NCBI GenBank assembly: GCA_029933395.1
Contig: JAOZOG010000012.1
Location: 13,508 to 21,671 of the forward strand
Length of the DNA: 8,164 bases
DNA from: Sulfurovaceae bacterium
GTDB lineage: Bacteria; Campylobacterota; Campylobacteria; Campylobacterales; Sulfurovaceae
Reading direction: 5' to 3'
In this document: positions 1 through 5,843 of the stretch, piece after piece
Position numbering within the stretch: position 1 is the first letter of the stretch
Layout: each line of letters starts with the position of its first letter
Translations under genes and position numbers: made by a program
The notes under the pieces: model-generated
Told to the model about the DNA's origin: nothing
The model's input: only the letters and a program-made list of their open reading frames with translations
The model's database searches: none

Positions 1-462
1 TCTGTCAAAACAGTTTCCAACGATACAACTGACTCAATCAAAACAGTCTCTAACGATTCAAGAGATTCTGTCAAAACAGTTTCCAATGATGTCAATGATG
101 CGACAAAAACAGTCTCTAACGACACAACTGATTCTGTGAAGACAATCTCCAACGATACAAGAGATTCCGTCAAAACTGTCTCTAACGATATGGACGATGC
201 GACCAAGACGATCTCTAACGATACCAGTGACTCTGTCAAAACGATCTCCAACGACTCTTCTGACGCTGTCAAAACAGTCTCCAATGACCTTGATGAGTCG
301 ACCAGAACGATCTCTGACAATGTCAATGACTCTACCAAGACAGTATCCAACGACACAAGAGACTCTGTCAAAACAGTCTCCAATGATCTTGATGATGCAA
401 CAAAAACGGTATCCAATGATGCTGCTGACGCGACCAAGACGATCTCCAACGATCTTGACGAG
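1..462 (+). repeat. Tandem 33-bp coding repeat, 14 copies
   Basis: Fourteen in-frame 33-bp units run without spacers from base 1 to 462. Copies differ mostly at synonymous third positions (aac/aat, tcc/tct, gtc/gtt) and in the two or three variable codons at the end of each unit. A higher-order period of three units (99 bp) is visible: blocks at 34-132, 133-231 and 331-429 each contain a unit ending Arg-Asp, a unit starting SVKTVSND, and a unit starting ATKT. Block 232-330 is a diverged version. The array continues upstream of the window. Confidence 0.92.
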
Positions 463-489
463 TCAAAAGATAGTGATAAGAAAAAGTAA
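1..489 (+). CDS. 11-residue repeat protein, 3' part only (5' end outside window)
   Basis: The reading frame is open from base 1 to the TAA at 487-489, so the true start lies upstream; the GTG at 136 is only an internal valine codon. The visible 162 residues are 14 tandem copies of an 11-residue unit, consensus (S/A)(V/T)KT(V/I)SNDxxD, followed by a charged tail ending in DKKK. Only twelve amino acids are used, with no Gly, Pro, Cys, His, Gln or aromatic residue. Aliphatic residues fall at unit positions 2 and 5 and in some copies at 9, a 3-4-4 spacing that fits a hendecad helix or coiled coil. The high Ser/Thr/Asn/Asp content would also allow a disordered or beta-solenoid rod. I do not recognise the family. 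A surface stalk, structural rod or LEA-like protective protein are guesses. A strong terminator follows, so this is the last gene of its transcript. Confidence 0.8.
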   Translation, partial: SVKTVSNDTTDSIKTVSNDSRDSVKTVSNDVNDATKTVSNDTTDSVKTISNDTRDSVKTVSNDMDDATKTISNDTSDSVKTISNDSSDAVKTVSNDLDESTRTISDNVNDSTKTVSNDTRDSVKTVSNDLDDATKTVSNDAADATKTISNDLDESKDSDKKK

Positions 490-512
490 GCAGATTTTGC
501 CCACTTTTCTAT

Positions 513-551
513 AATGAAGGCGGCAGTGATGCCGCCTTCATTGGTTTTTTT
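513..551 (+). terminator. Intrinsic terminator after the repeat-protein gene
   Basis: A perfect 13-bp stem (513-525 with 530-542) closes a GTGA loop of GNRA type and is followed, after GG, by seven T residues at 545-551. It starts 24 bp after the TAA of the repeat gene. The minus-strand side lacks a T run, so it should act only on plus-strand transcripts. It separates the repeat gene from the secreted protein gene downstream. Confidence 0.93.
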
Positions 552-558
552 ATCTTTA

Positions 559-567
559 TGGTATGGT
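559..567 (+). promoter_or_regulatory. Possible extended -10 for the 664 gene (weak)
   Basis: TGGTATGGT resembles the extended -10 pattern TGnTATAAT and matches the much better TGGTATAAT before the DJ-1 gene in all but two bases. It lies just after the terminator and would give a leader of about 90 nt before the ATG at 664. No convincing -35 box is seen, and other AT-rich hexamers in 570-650 are no better. The rest of 552-652 shows nothing recognisable. Confidence 0.25.
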
Positions 568-663
568 CTTGATACGTACGATAAGGATAGAAAAAGAGCA
601 CCGAATCAGGATACCTTCTTCCTGCCTTTATCCGCCTACTCTATCTACAACTAAGGAGAATTT

Positions 664-2778
664 ATGAAGTACACCAAAAAACCGCTTTTTGCAATGCTGG
701 GGGTTTCGATCGCATTGCTGGTGGGCACCACTGCACCACTGTCAGCCGTAACGGACCAGAATTTGGCACTTATGGTAACAGTCAAGGGGGATGCCGAAAA
801 AAAATATGATACTTTTGTAGAGGAGAAGATCAAGTCCCTCGGCTTTGTATTGACCGATCCGCACAAGCGCGTCAACGATGGGTACAAAAAGAAATATGGC
901 AGCACTAAACTTGATATTCTCAGCTTTATGTCCATTGTCAACAAAAATGCGACGAGTCCGCTGCTGGAGATCGATCCAAGACTGGCAGGCTTCAATCCCT
1001 TCAATATGCTGATTTACCGAAAGCTTGGAGAGGAGAATACCCATATCGGGCACCTCGATCCTGTCGCTATGATGGATATGATCGGGATCACGGACGAGAA
1101 GGTGAGGGCGGAGTATCCCAAGATCATCGAGCCGCTTGACAAGATGATCAAAGAGGAGTTTGGTTCGGATATCTCGATGGTCAAGGTTGACAAAATGGTC
1201 GAGGGCAACAGAATGATGAATTTTGAAGTTCCTTTCGAAAGACCGGAAGACCTTGACGATTTTATCGATGATTTTCAGGAGAGATTCGAAGCGGCATTCG
1301 AAGACAAAGACTATATCATCGCAGGCTTTTTTAACTACAAAGAGACTTTCGACGGTGTAGACAGACTGCCTTCTTTTGATGCCTTTTGGGTCTACTCACT
1401 GTGCCATTTCAAATTTTCTTATACTGTCTTTGATAATGAGGGTGGCAGACCGGATGCCGGAATGTTCGCACCTTGCTCCATGTATATGTTTATCAAAAAA
1501 GATGGCAAAACATTGACGGTCGGCATGCCGAGGCTTGCCAACTGGGCAGCGACCCTGGGAATCAAAGATGAGAACAGATTGGCGCTGGTCAGACAGCTTG
1601 ACAAAGAGATTCCGGAAATTATGGCCAGTCTGGGCGCCAAAGAGGTGGAGAATGTCAATCCGATGAAGGAGACACCTGCACCACTGAAGAAAGCGACAGC
1701 TGAGAAGCCGGCTGCTGCACAGCCCAAAGCGGCACCTGAGGCAGCGCCGGCACCGGCAGCAAAGGCGGTACCACCCAAAGCAAAAGAGGCCGAAAAGAAA
1801 GCAGACGTAGCCAGCGACAGCAATGACAGCGTCATTATCGAGATACCCAAAGTACCCGTGCCGGTCAAGGCACTTACGGTTGTAACGATAGGTGGCAATG
1901 CTCCCGTCAAACAGAATGAAAGCCTCTACAGGCCCAGGGCGATTGTGCTGAAGGTCAGTGCACCGCCAAAAGCGATGGTGGTCGCACCAAAGCAGGAGCA
2001 GGAAAATGGTGAAGTGGGTGCGATTTCGAGCAGCCAGGTCAGTGCCTATCTGAGGGGAGACCTGCTGAGTGCCGATGAGGTCAAGAAGAGACTCGAGGCT
2101 GCCGGATTCAAAGTTCTCTCCACCTCGGTACTGGATAAAAAGGGCCTGTTGACTTCGGTGGTCTTCACCAATGATGCCTTGACCAAGATGGCAGACAAGG
2201 AAAACAGAGGCTTTGCAGCGTCACTTAGAGTCCTTATAGACAATAAGAATAAGCAGATCTCCATCGTCAACCCGCTCTATGTGGGAAAAGCGTTTATGCA
2301 GGATGATTTTGACAAGAAAAAAGCTGAATCACTCCTCGTGAGTCTCAGGAAAGCGTTTCCCGGTTTGAAGAATTCGAAAGACAGTTTGAAATTCAATCTG
2401 CTTCCAAAATATCGCTTTATGGAAGCGATGCCCTATTATCAGGATATGGTTGTTATAGCCAAAGGCGATAAGCTGCTCGAGCAGGCCAAAGGAAAGAATG
2501 GCGGCAAGGATATCCTCTTTGTTCAGCCAATCTCCAAAGACCGTACGTTGATTGGCGTAAAACTGGGCAAAAGAACATCCAAATTCATCAAGAAGGTGGG
2601 GGTAAAAAATGCCGCCCTGCTGCCTTATCCTGTTTTGATAGAGAATGGAGAGGCCAAAATACTGGATCCAAAGTATTATATTTCGGTGATGTACCCTATG
2701 TTGAAAATGTCAGAATTTATGACGATTTCGACAGTTCCCGGTGCGATACAGCTTGATTGCGAAAATCTATTCAGATAG
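664..2778 (+). CDS. Secreted protein with four DUF302-like modules in two pairs
   Basis: This 704-residue protein starts at an ATG with AAGGAG at 653-658, 5 nt upstream. Residues 1-28 form a Sec signal peptide (KKP, a hydrophobic stretch, then a probable cut after LSA), so it should act in the periplasm or cell surface. Residues 335-385 are a Pro/Ala/Lys/Glu linker between two folded halves. In each half I see two stretches with the DUF302 pattern: a helix ending in Gly-Phe, then a strand-rich part with a short aliphatic segment and a DP- or NP-like turn. They lie near residues 35-141, 215-300, 455-545 and 590-685. The family assignment is by eye and uncertain. The only cysteines in the mature part are C247, C271 and C699, with no CXXCH haem motif. 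The linked cytochrome gene 33 bp downstream suggests a redox or periplasmic stress setting. The reaction is unknown. Confidence 0.85.
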   Translation: MKYTKKPLFAMLGVSIALLVGTTAPLSAVTDQNLALMVTVKGDAEKKYDTFVEEKIKSLGFVLTDPHKRVNDGYKKKYGSTKLDILSFMSIVNKNATSPLLEIDPRLAGFNPFNMLIYRKLGEENTHIGHLDPVAMMDMIGITDEKVRAEYPKIIEPLDKMIKEEFGSDISMVKVDKMVEGNRMMNFEVPFERPEDLDDFIDDFQERFEAAFEDKDYIIAGFFNYKETFDGVDRLPSFDAFWVYSLCHFKFSYTVFDNEGGRPDAGMFAPCSMYMFIKKDGKTLTVGMPRLANWAATLGIKDENRLALVRQLDKEIPEIMASLGAKEVENVNPMKETPAPLKKATAEKPAAAQPKAAPEAAPAPAAKAVPPKAKEAEKKADVASDSNDSVIIEIPKVPVPVKALTVVTIGGNAPVKQNESLYRPRAIVLKVSAPPKAMVVAPKQEQENGEVGAISSSQVSAYLRGDLLSADEVKKRLEAAGFKVLSTSVLDKKGLLTSVVFTNDALTKMADKENRGFAASLRVLIDNKNKQISIVNPLYVGKAFMQDDFDKKKAESLLVSLRKAFPGLKNSKDSLKFNLLPKYRFMEAMPYYQDMVVIAKGDKLLEQAKGKNGGKDILFVQPISKDRTLIGVKLGKRTSKFIKKVGVKNAALLPYPVLIENGEAKILDPKYYISVMYPMLKMSEFMTISTVPGAIQLDCENLFR

Positions 2779-2811
2779 TCTATGTTATGCTACAAAATTG
2801 AAGGAGAATAA

Positions 2812-3216
2812 ATGAAAAAATATTTACTGATACTGGCTCTGTTTGGCACAGCACTTTTTGCGGAAGATGCACCCAAAGTCGATATGAAGAAAAATATGCA
2901 GGAGATGGAAGTGGCGCTTGCTGTTATCCAGAGAGGATTTCTCTACAACGATCCCGTGCTGGTAGAGGGCGGTGTCAAGAATCTGCAGGCGAGAGTCAAG
3001 CATATCGAGCCACCGAGCAAAGAGGACGAGGTACTCTTGGGTAAAGGGAATACCTATAGTTATAAATACGCCAAAAAACAGGCAGCAAAGATCTCTGTAC
3101 TCTCCGAAGAGATTTTGACCCACTTCAATATGGGCGAAAAGTACTCGGCAATGAATCGCTACAAAGAGACGCTCAAGCAGTGTCTGGCCTGCCATAAAAA
3201 AATCAGAAGGTGGTAG
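2812..3216 (+). CDS. Periplasmic class II-like cytochrome c (c'/c-556 type)
   Basis: The 134-residue product has a signal peptide (residues 1-17, cut after LFA) and one haem c site near the C terminus, C124-L-A-C127-H128, followed by KKIRR. A single CXXCH at the C-terminal end of a small all-helical protein is the mark of class II cytochromes c, four-helix bundles in which the second axial ligand, when present, comes from the first helix. Here M25, M29 and M32 at the start of the mature chain are candidates. The mature size, about 117 residues, fits the family. The start is set by AAGGAG at 2801-2806, 5 nt before the ATG. The 33-bp gap to the upstream secreted-protein gene, with no terminator seen, points to co-transcription. 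A role in periplasmic electron transfer is likely; its partners are not shown by sequence. Confidence 0.85.
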   Translation: MKKYLLILALFGTALFAEDAPKVDMKKNMQEMEVALAVIQRGFLYNDPVLVEGGVKNLQARVKHIEPPSKEDEVLLGKGNTYSYKYAKKQAAKISVLSEEILTHFNMGEKYSAMNRYKETLKQCLACHKKIRRW

Positions 3217-3226
3217 AGAGCTCTAC
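3213..3226. repeat. Inverted repeat over two convergent stop codons
   Basis: GTAGAG (3213-3218) and CTCTAC (3221-3226) are complementary and separated by two bases. They cover the stop codons of both the cytochrome gene (3214-3216) and the minus-strand phosphoesterase gene (3223-3225), which are only 6 bp apart. On the minus strand a run of seven T (3196-3202 region) follows at a distance of about ten bases; on the plus strand there is no T run. It may be a weak bidirectional stop or chance. Confidence 0.3.
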
Positions 3227-4110
3227 TGCTTGAGATAGTATTTCTCTCCATCCCATCTGATGGGCGTTGCTTCAAGTTGATCTCTTTGAAGTTCAAAGAG
3301 CCAGGCCCCCTCATGTCCCTCCATCGTCGCGCTTCCTGCGCAGAAAATTTCACTTTTTACCCCGTGTGTGCGTACTCTGTAGGTCTTATGGATATGTCCG
3401 CAGAGTATCGCTCCTGATTGGATCGGCTTGCAGGCTTGCAGGAAGGCTTCCACATTGTTGAGGCCATGAAGCTTTTTGTCGTTGTGGCCATTGGCAAGGC
3501 GCGGTGCATAGTGAGTCAGGACAAAGATGAATCGTCCTGCCAGCCGCTCATCTTTGAGAATCTCCTCAAAAGCTTCCAGCTGTTCATCCGGTATAGTGCC
3601 GTCGGATTTCCAGGGCAGGAGATTGGGCCGGGCACTGTTGAGAGCAATGATGGCTGCATTGTCACCCACGAGCCGGACCAGCGGCCAGTGACCGCCCCGG
3701 CAGTATTCGGGTAGATCGTTTTGCAGTACGGAGCAGAAGAGTCTCGAAAAGCGGTAGTGGCTATCGCCTTCGTGGACATAGATGTCATGGTTGCCCGGTA
3801 CCGTGACATAGTTTTGTGGTGGATACATCATCGGGTCCATCAGCTCTCTGGCGATGACAAGCTCCTGCTCGAGCCCCAGCGCCGTATAGTCACCGGTATT
3901 GATCACGAGGTCAATATCGTTCTCCTCCTTGAAGCGTACCATCGCCTCCATTTTGATCTCGGCATCATCGAAATATTTCGAGCGTCCGCGCAGTAGATTG
4001 ATCGCGCCGACCGCCCGCTTGCTGAACCACTTTTTCCAGTGCATATGGCGGATCTGAATATTGATATGAATATCGCTGAAGTGAAGAATGCGCAAAGGTT
4101 TCTCTGTCAT
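3223..4110 (-). CDS. Calcineurin-like metallophosphoesterase
   Basis: The 295-residue product carries the full set of class III phosphoesterase metal motifs: FSDIH (D13, H15), NTGDYT (D74), VPGNHD (N107, H108), VLTH (H200) and CGHIH (H239, H241). These residues bind two metal ions and catalyse phosphomonoester, phosphodiester or pyrophosphate cleavage. There is no signal peptide or membrane segment, so it is cytoplasmic. I chose the ATG at 4110 over the TTG at 4131 because GGAG lies at 4116-4119 and the ATG overlaps the TGA of the upstream lipid kinase gene (ATGA), typical of coupled translation. The family includes CpdA (cAMP), LpxH and chlamydial LpxG (UDP-diacylglucosamine); the substrate cannot be read from sequence. 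Pairing with a lipid kinase favours a lipid-linked or envelope substrate, but this is inference. Confidence 0.9.
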   Translation of the reverse strand: MTEKPLRILHFSDIHINIQIRHMHWKKWFSKRAVGAINLLRGRSKYFDDAEIKMEAMVRFKEENDIDLVINTGDYTALGLEQELVIARELMDPMMYPPQNYVTVPGNHDIYVHEGDSHYRFSRLFCSVLQNDLPEYCRGGHWPLVRLVGDNAAIIALNSARPNLLPWKSDGTIPDEQLEAFEEILKDERLAGRFIFVLTHYAPRLANGHNDKKLHGLNNVEAFLQACKPIQSGAILCGHIHKTYRVRTHGVKSEIFCAGSATMEGHEGAWLFELQRDQLEATPIRWDGEKYYLKQ

Positions 4111-5006
4111 CGTCTCTCCGTCTTGATACAAGGGCAGTTTCTTGGAAGCACCAAATCAATGGCACCGGGAATAATTTCAAAGCGAATTTTGTCATTGCGA
4201 TAGGGCTCGCCATCAAGGTTGACCGGGGCAGGGTCTTCTGTTTCTGTCTCGACCCAGGGTGTCTGAAAATATTTAATGTAGCGCCCTTTCTTGCTGGGTG
4301 AGAGTATCTCTTCGATCACCTGTGCGAGGTCACCCAGAGGAAAAGGGGAGACGATGACGACATCGAGCAGACTGTCGTTGATATAGGCCTTCGGTGCAAG
4401 GATCTGGCCCCCGCCCGCCTGCCTGCCATTACATACTGCTGCGATGATTCCCAGATCCTCTCCTTCATAGTCGGGTGTTCTCATTTTGGCTTTGTAGGGT
4501 ACAAAATCAAGCAGCTTGAGAACGCCTGTCAGGGTATAGGCACCGCCGCCCAGAAAGTTTTTGAGCTCGGCAGGCGTATCTGCTGTCACCTGGGCACCAA
4601 ATCCGGCCGTAGCGATATTGATGAAGTACTGCTCATTGGCTGAGGCAATATCGACTGGAATGGTATTGCCGGAGACTGCCAGGTGCAGTGATTCCAATGT
4701 GTCGGGCGGTATTGTGCAGGCTGTAGCAAAGTCGTTGGCTGTCCCCAGCGGCACGATCGCCAATTCAGGCCGCTCTTCTCTGGGGAGTTTTGCCAAAGCG
4801 TTGACGATCTCATTGACGCTGCCGTCACCTCCACCAATGATCAGTCGCTTTACGCCCTCCCGATGCGCCTCAAGGACAAAACGCTCTATATCACCGTATT
4901 CATAGGTGACACGGACTTCCAGGTCTCTGTATTTTTCACGAACGGTCGAGATGGCTGAGCGGACATTTTCGTAATTGGCTTTTTTTCCATTGAGTATGAT
5001 GCGCAT
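4107..5006 (-). CDS. yegS: YegS-type lipid kinase (diacylglycerol kinase catalytic family)
   Basis: The product is 299 residues, the same length as E. coli YegS as I recall it, and matches it across its length. It has an N-terminal ILNGK, the nucleotide-binding GGGDGS (58-63; usually GGDGT, here Ser), PLGTANDFA (86-94), NGRQAGGGQ (193-201) and the C-terminal NLDGEP (263-268) that holds the conserved catalytic Asp. YegS is a cytoplasmic, metal-dependent kinase reported to phosphorylate phosphatidylglycerol; the in-vivo substrate here is not known. An upstream in-frame start at 5078 is rejected, because a good extended -10 lies inside that extension (5047-5055) and homology begins at the ATG at 5006, which has AGGA about 9 nt upstream. 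It is the first gene of a two-gene operon, and its TGA overlaps the phosphoesterase start. Confidence 0.93.
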   Translation of the reverse strand: MRIILNGKKANYENVRSAISTVREKYRDLEVRVTYEYGDIERFVLEAHREGVKRLIIGGGDGSVNEIVNALAKLPREERPELAIVPLGTANDFATACTIPPDTLESLHLAVSGNTIPVDIASANEQYFINIATAGFGAQVTADTPAELKNFLGGGAYTLTGVLKLLDFVPYKAKMRTPDYEGEDLGIIAAVCNGRQAGGGQILAPKAYINDSLLDVVIVSPFPLGDLAQVIEEILSPSKKGRYIKYFQTPWVETETEDPAPVNLDGEPYRNDKIRFEIIPGAIDLVLPRNCPCIKTERR

Positions 5007-5046
5007 AAGTAGAAGTCCTGATTGTATAGAGTTGATATTTGAGGGG

Positions 5047-5055
5047 ATTATAGCA
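5047..5055 (-). promoter_or_regulatory. Extended -10 promoter for the yegS-phosphoesterase operon
   Basis: On the minus strand this reads TGCTATAAT, a perfect extended -10. Transcription would start near 5040 and give a leader of about 34 nt before the ATG at 5006. No -35 box is evident, as is common for sigma-70 promoters of Campylobacterota. Confidence 0.75.
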
Positions 5056-5106
5056 TACTCTTTGCGGCACCAAACCATAGAAGCGCCAAAAAATAGGCCC
5101 GCTCTG

Positions 5107-5115
5107 TGGTATAAT
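5107..5115 (+). promoter_or_regulatory. Extended -10 promoter for the DJ-1 family gene
   Basis: TGGTATAAT is a perfect extended -10 on the plus strand. The expected start near 5122 gives a short leader of about 20 nt that contains the AAGGAG at 5132-5137. No TTGACA-like -35 is seen upstream. It lies about 50 bp from the opposite promoter at 5047-5055, so the two polymerases may share or compete for the region. Confidence 0.78.
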
Positions 5116-5142
5116 TCCGAATTCTATAAAAAAGGAGTTTCT

Positions 5143-5706
5143 ATGGCAAGTGTATTGGTTCCATTGGCGGATGGATTTGAAGAGATCGAGGCAGTTTCCC
5201 TGATCGATATTATGCGTAGAGGCGGTATCGAAGTGCGAAGTGCCTATCTTGATGGCGAATTTGAAAGCGACCTGGTAGCAGGAGCGAATGGCATCACGGT
5301 GCAGGCAGACACATCGATCAAAAATGTCATCGCTGAAGATTTCGATATGATCGTGCTTCCCGGAGGGTGGGGCGGTACGAACAGGTTGGCGGAAAACGCA
5401 CGCGTACAGGCACTGCTCAAGGAGTTCAAAGCCAGTGGCAAATATGTCGGGGCAATGTGTGCGGCTCCCTATGCATTGCATGTTGCGGGTGTGCTCAGCG
5501 AGCACTATACCTGCTACCCCTCTGTCGAAGAGAAGATCCGTCTGGAGGGGTATACCGATCAGCAGAAGGTGGTGATCGATGGCAAGGTGATGACTTCCAG
5601 AGGGCCGGGGACGGCGATCTGCTTCGGCCTGGCCATCGTACGTGAGCTTGTCGGAGAAGAGAGCTATCAGGCAGTCAAGAGCGGCACACTTTCCGATTTT
5701 TGCTAA
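5143..5706 (+). CDS. DJ-1/PfpI family protein, YajL/ThiJ-like
   Basis: The 187-residue product is a full-length single-domain member of the DJ-1/PfpI superfamily. The nucleophile-elbow cysteine is C106 in VGAMCAAPYAL, and the acidic residue that stabilises it is E16 in DGFEEIE. The loop LPGGWGG (72-78) and the motif TSRGPGTA (151-158) are also present. The residue equivalent to human DJ-1 H126 is Tyr (Y125, in TCYPS), as in the bacterial YajL type, which has an aromatic there. Members are cytoplasmic and are linked to oxidative-stress protection and to glyoxalase or chaperone activity; the exact activity here is undetermined. The start is set by AAGGAG at 5132-5137, 5 nt before the ATG, and by the promoter at 5107-5115. 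The same frame extends upstream to 4975, but that part crosses the divergent promoters and is not coding. Confidence 0.93.
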   Translation: MASVLVPLADGFEEIEAVSLIDIMRRGGIEVRSAYLDGEFESDLVAGANGITVQADTSIKNVIAEDFDMIVLPGGWGGTNRLAENARVQALLKEFKASGKYVGAMCAAPYALHVAGVLSEHYTCYPSVEEKIRLEGYTDQQKVVIDGKVMTSRGPGTAICFGLAIVRELVGEESYQAVKSGTLSDFC

Positions 5707-5755
5707 AGAGAATTATCTCTCAAGTGTCCAGGGATCTCGAATTTGCCCGGGAACA

Positions 5756-5778
5756 GGGTGCGAATCAATTCGTATCCC
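5756..5778 (+). other. Stem-loop between the DJ-1 gene and the transporter gene
   Basis: Bases 5756-5764 pair with 5769-5778 (GGG-TGCGAA with TTCGTA-T-CCC, one bulged T, one G-T pair) around the loop TCAA. No T run follows, so it is not a standard intrinsic terminator. It may be a processing, pausing or operator site, or chance. The rest of 5707-5790 shows no gene. Confidence 0.35.
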
Positions 5779-5790
5779 CGGTCAAGTAGC

Positions 5791-5796
5791 TATAAA
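5791..5796 (+). promoter_or_regulatory. Possible -10 (TATAAA) for the transporter gene
   Basis: TATAAA lies 47 bp before the ATG at 5844, in the most AT-rich part of the 137-bp gap. It has no TG extension and no clear -35, so the assignment is weak. Read-through from the DJ-1 promoter is the alternative, since no terminator is seen between the genes. Confidence 0.3.
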
Positions 5797-5843
5797 CTAT
5801 TATCAACACTAACAACAAATCTGCCTCGGCGAAACAGGATAAA

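Noticed and set aside
1..462. CRISPR-like regular repeats
   Set aside because: The 33-bp units are adjacent with no spacers, vary at third codon positions and encode one continuous protein repeat.
136..489. A complete 117-residue gene starting at GTG 136
   Set aside because: The same frame and the same repeat run unbroken from base 1, and no ribosome site precedes 136; it is an internal codon of a gene that starts outside the window.
1419..1910. Minus-strand 163-codon frame rich in Ala, Gly and Ser
   Set aside because: Its composition is the reverse reading of the Pro/Ala/Lys linker of the plus-strand secreted protein, with no start signal.
4111..4131. TTG start of the phosphoesterase at 4131
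   Set aside because: The ATG at 4110 has GGAG upstream and overlaps the yegS stop as ATGA; the extra seven residues add nothing conserved.
5007..5078. N-terminal extension of the lipid kinase to 5078
   Set aside because: The extension contains the perfect TGCTATAAT promoter and has no counterpart in YegS.
4975..5142. N-terminal extension of the DJ-1 gene from 4975
   Set aside because: It would cross both divergent promoters and overlap the start of yegS; the family homology and the AAGGAG both point to the ATG at 5143.
5707..5790. Possible tRNA-like T-arm (GCGAATC within a GC-rich stretch)
   Set aside because: No acceptor stem, D-arm or anticodon arm can be drawn around it.
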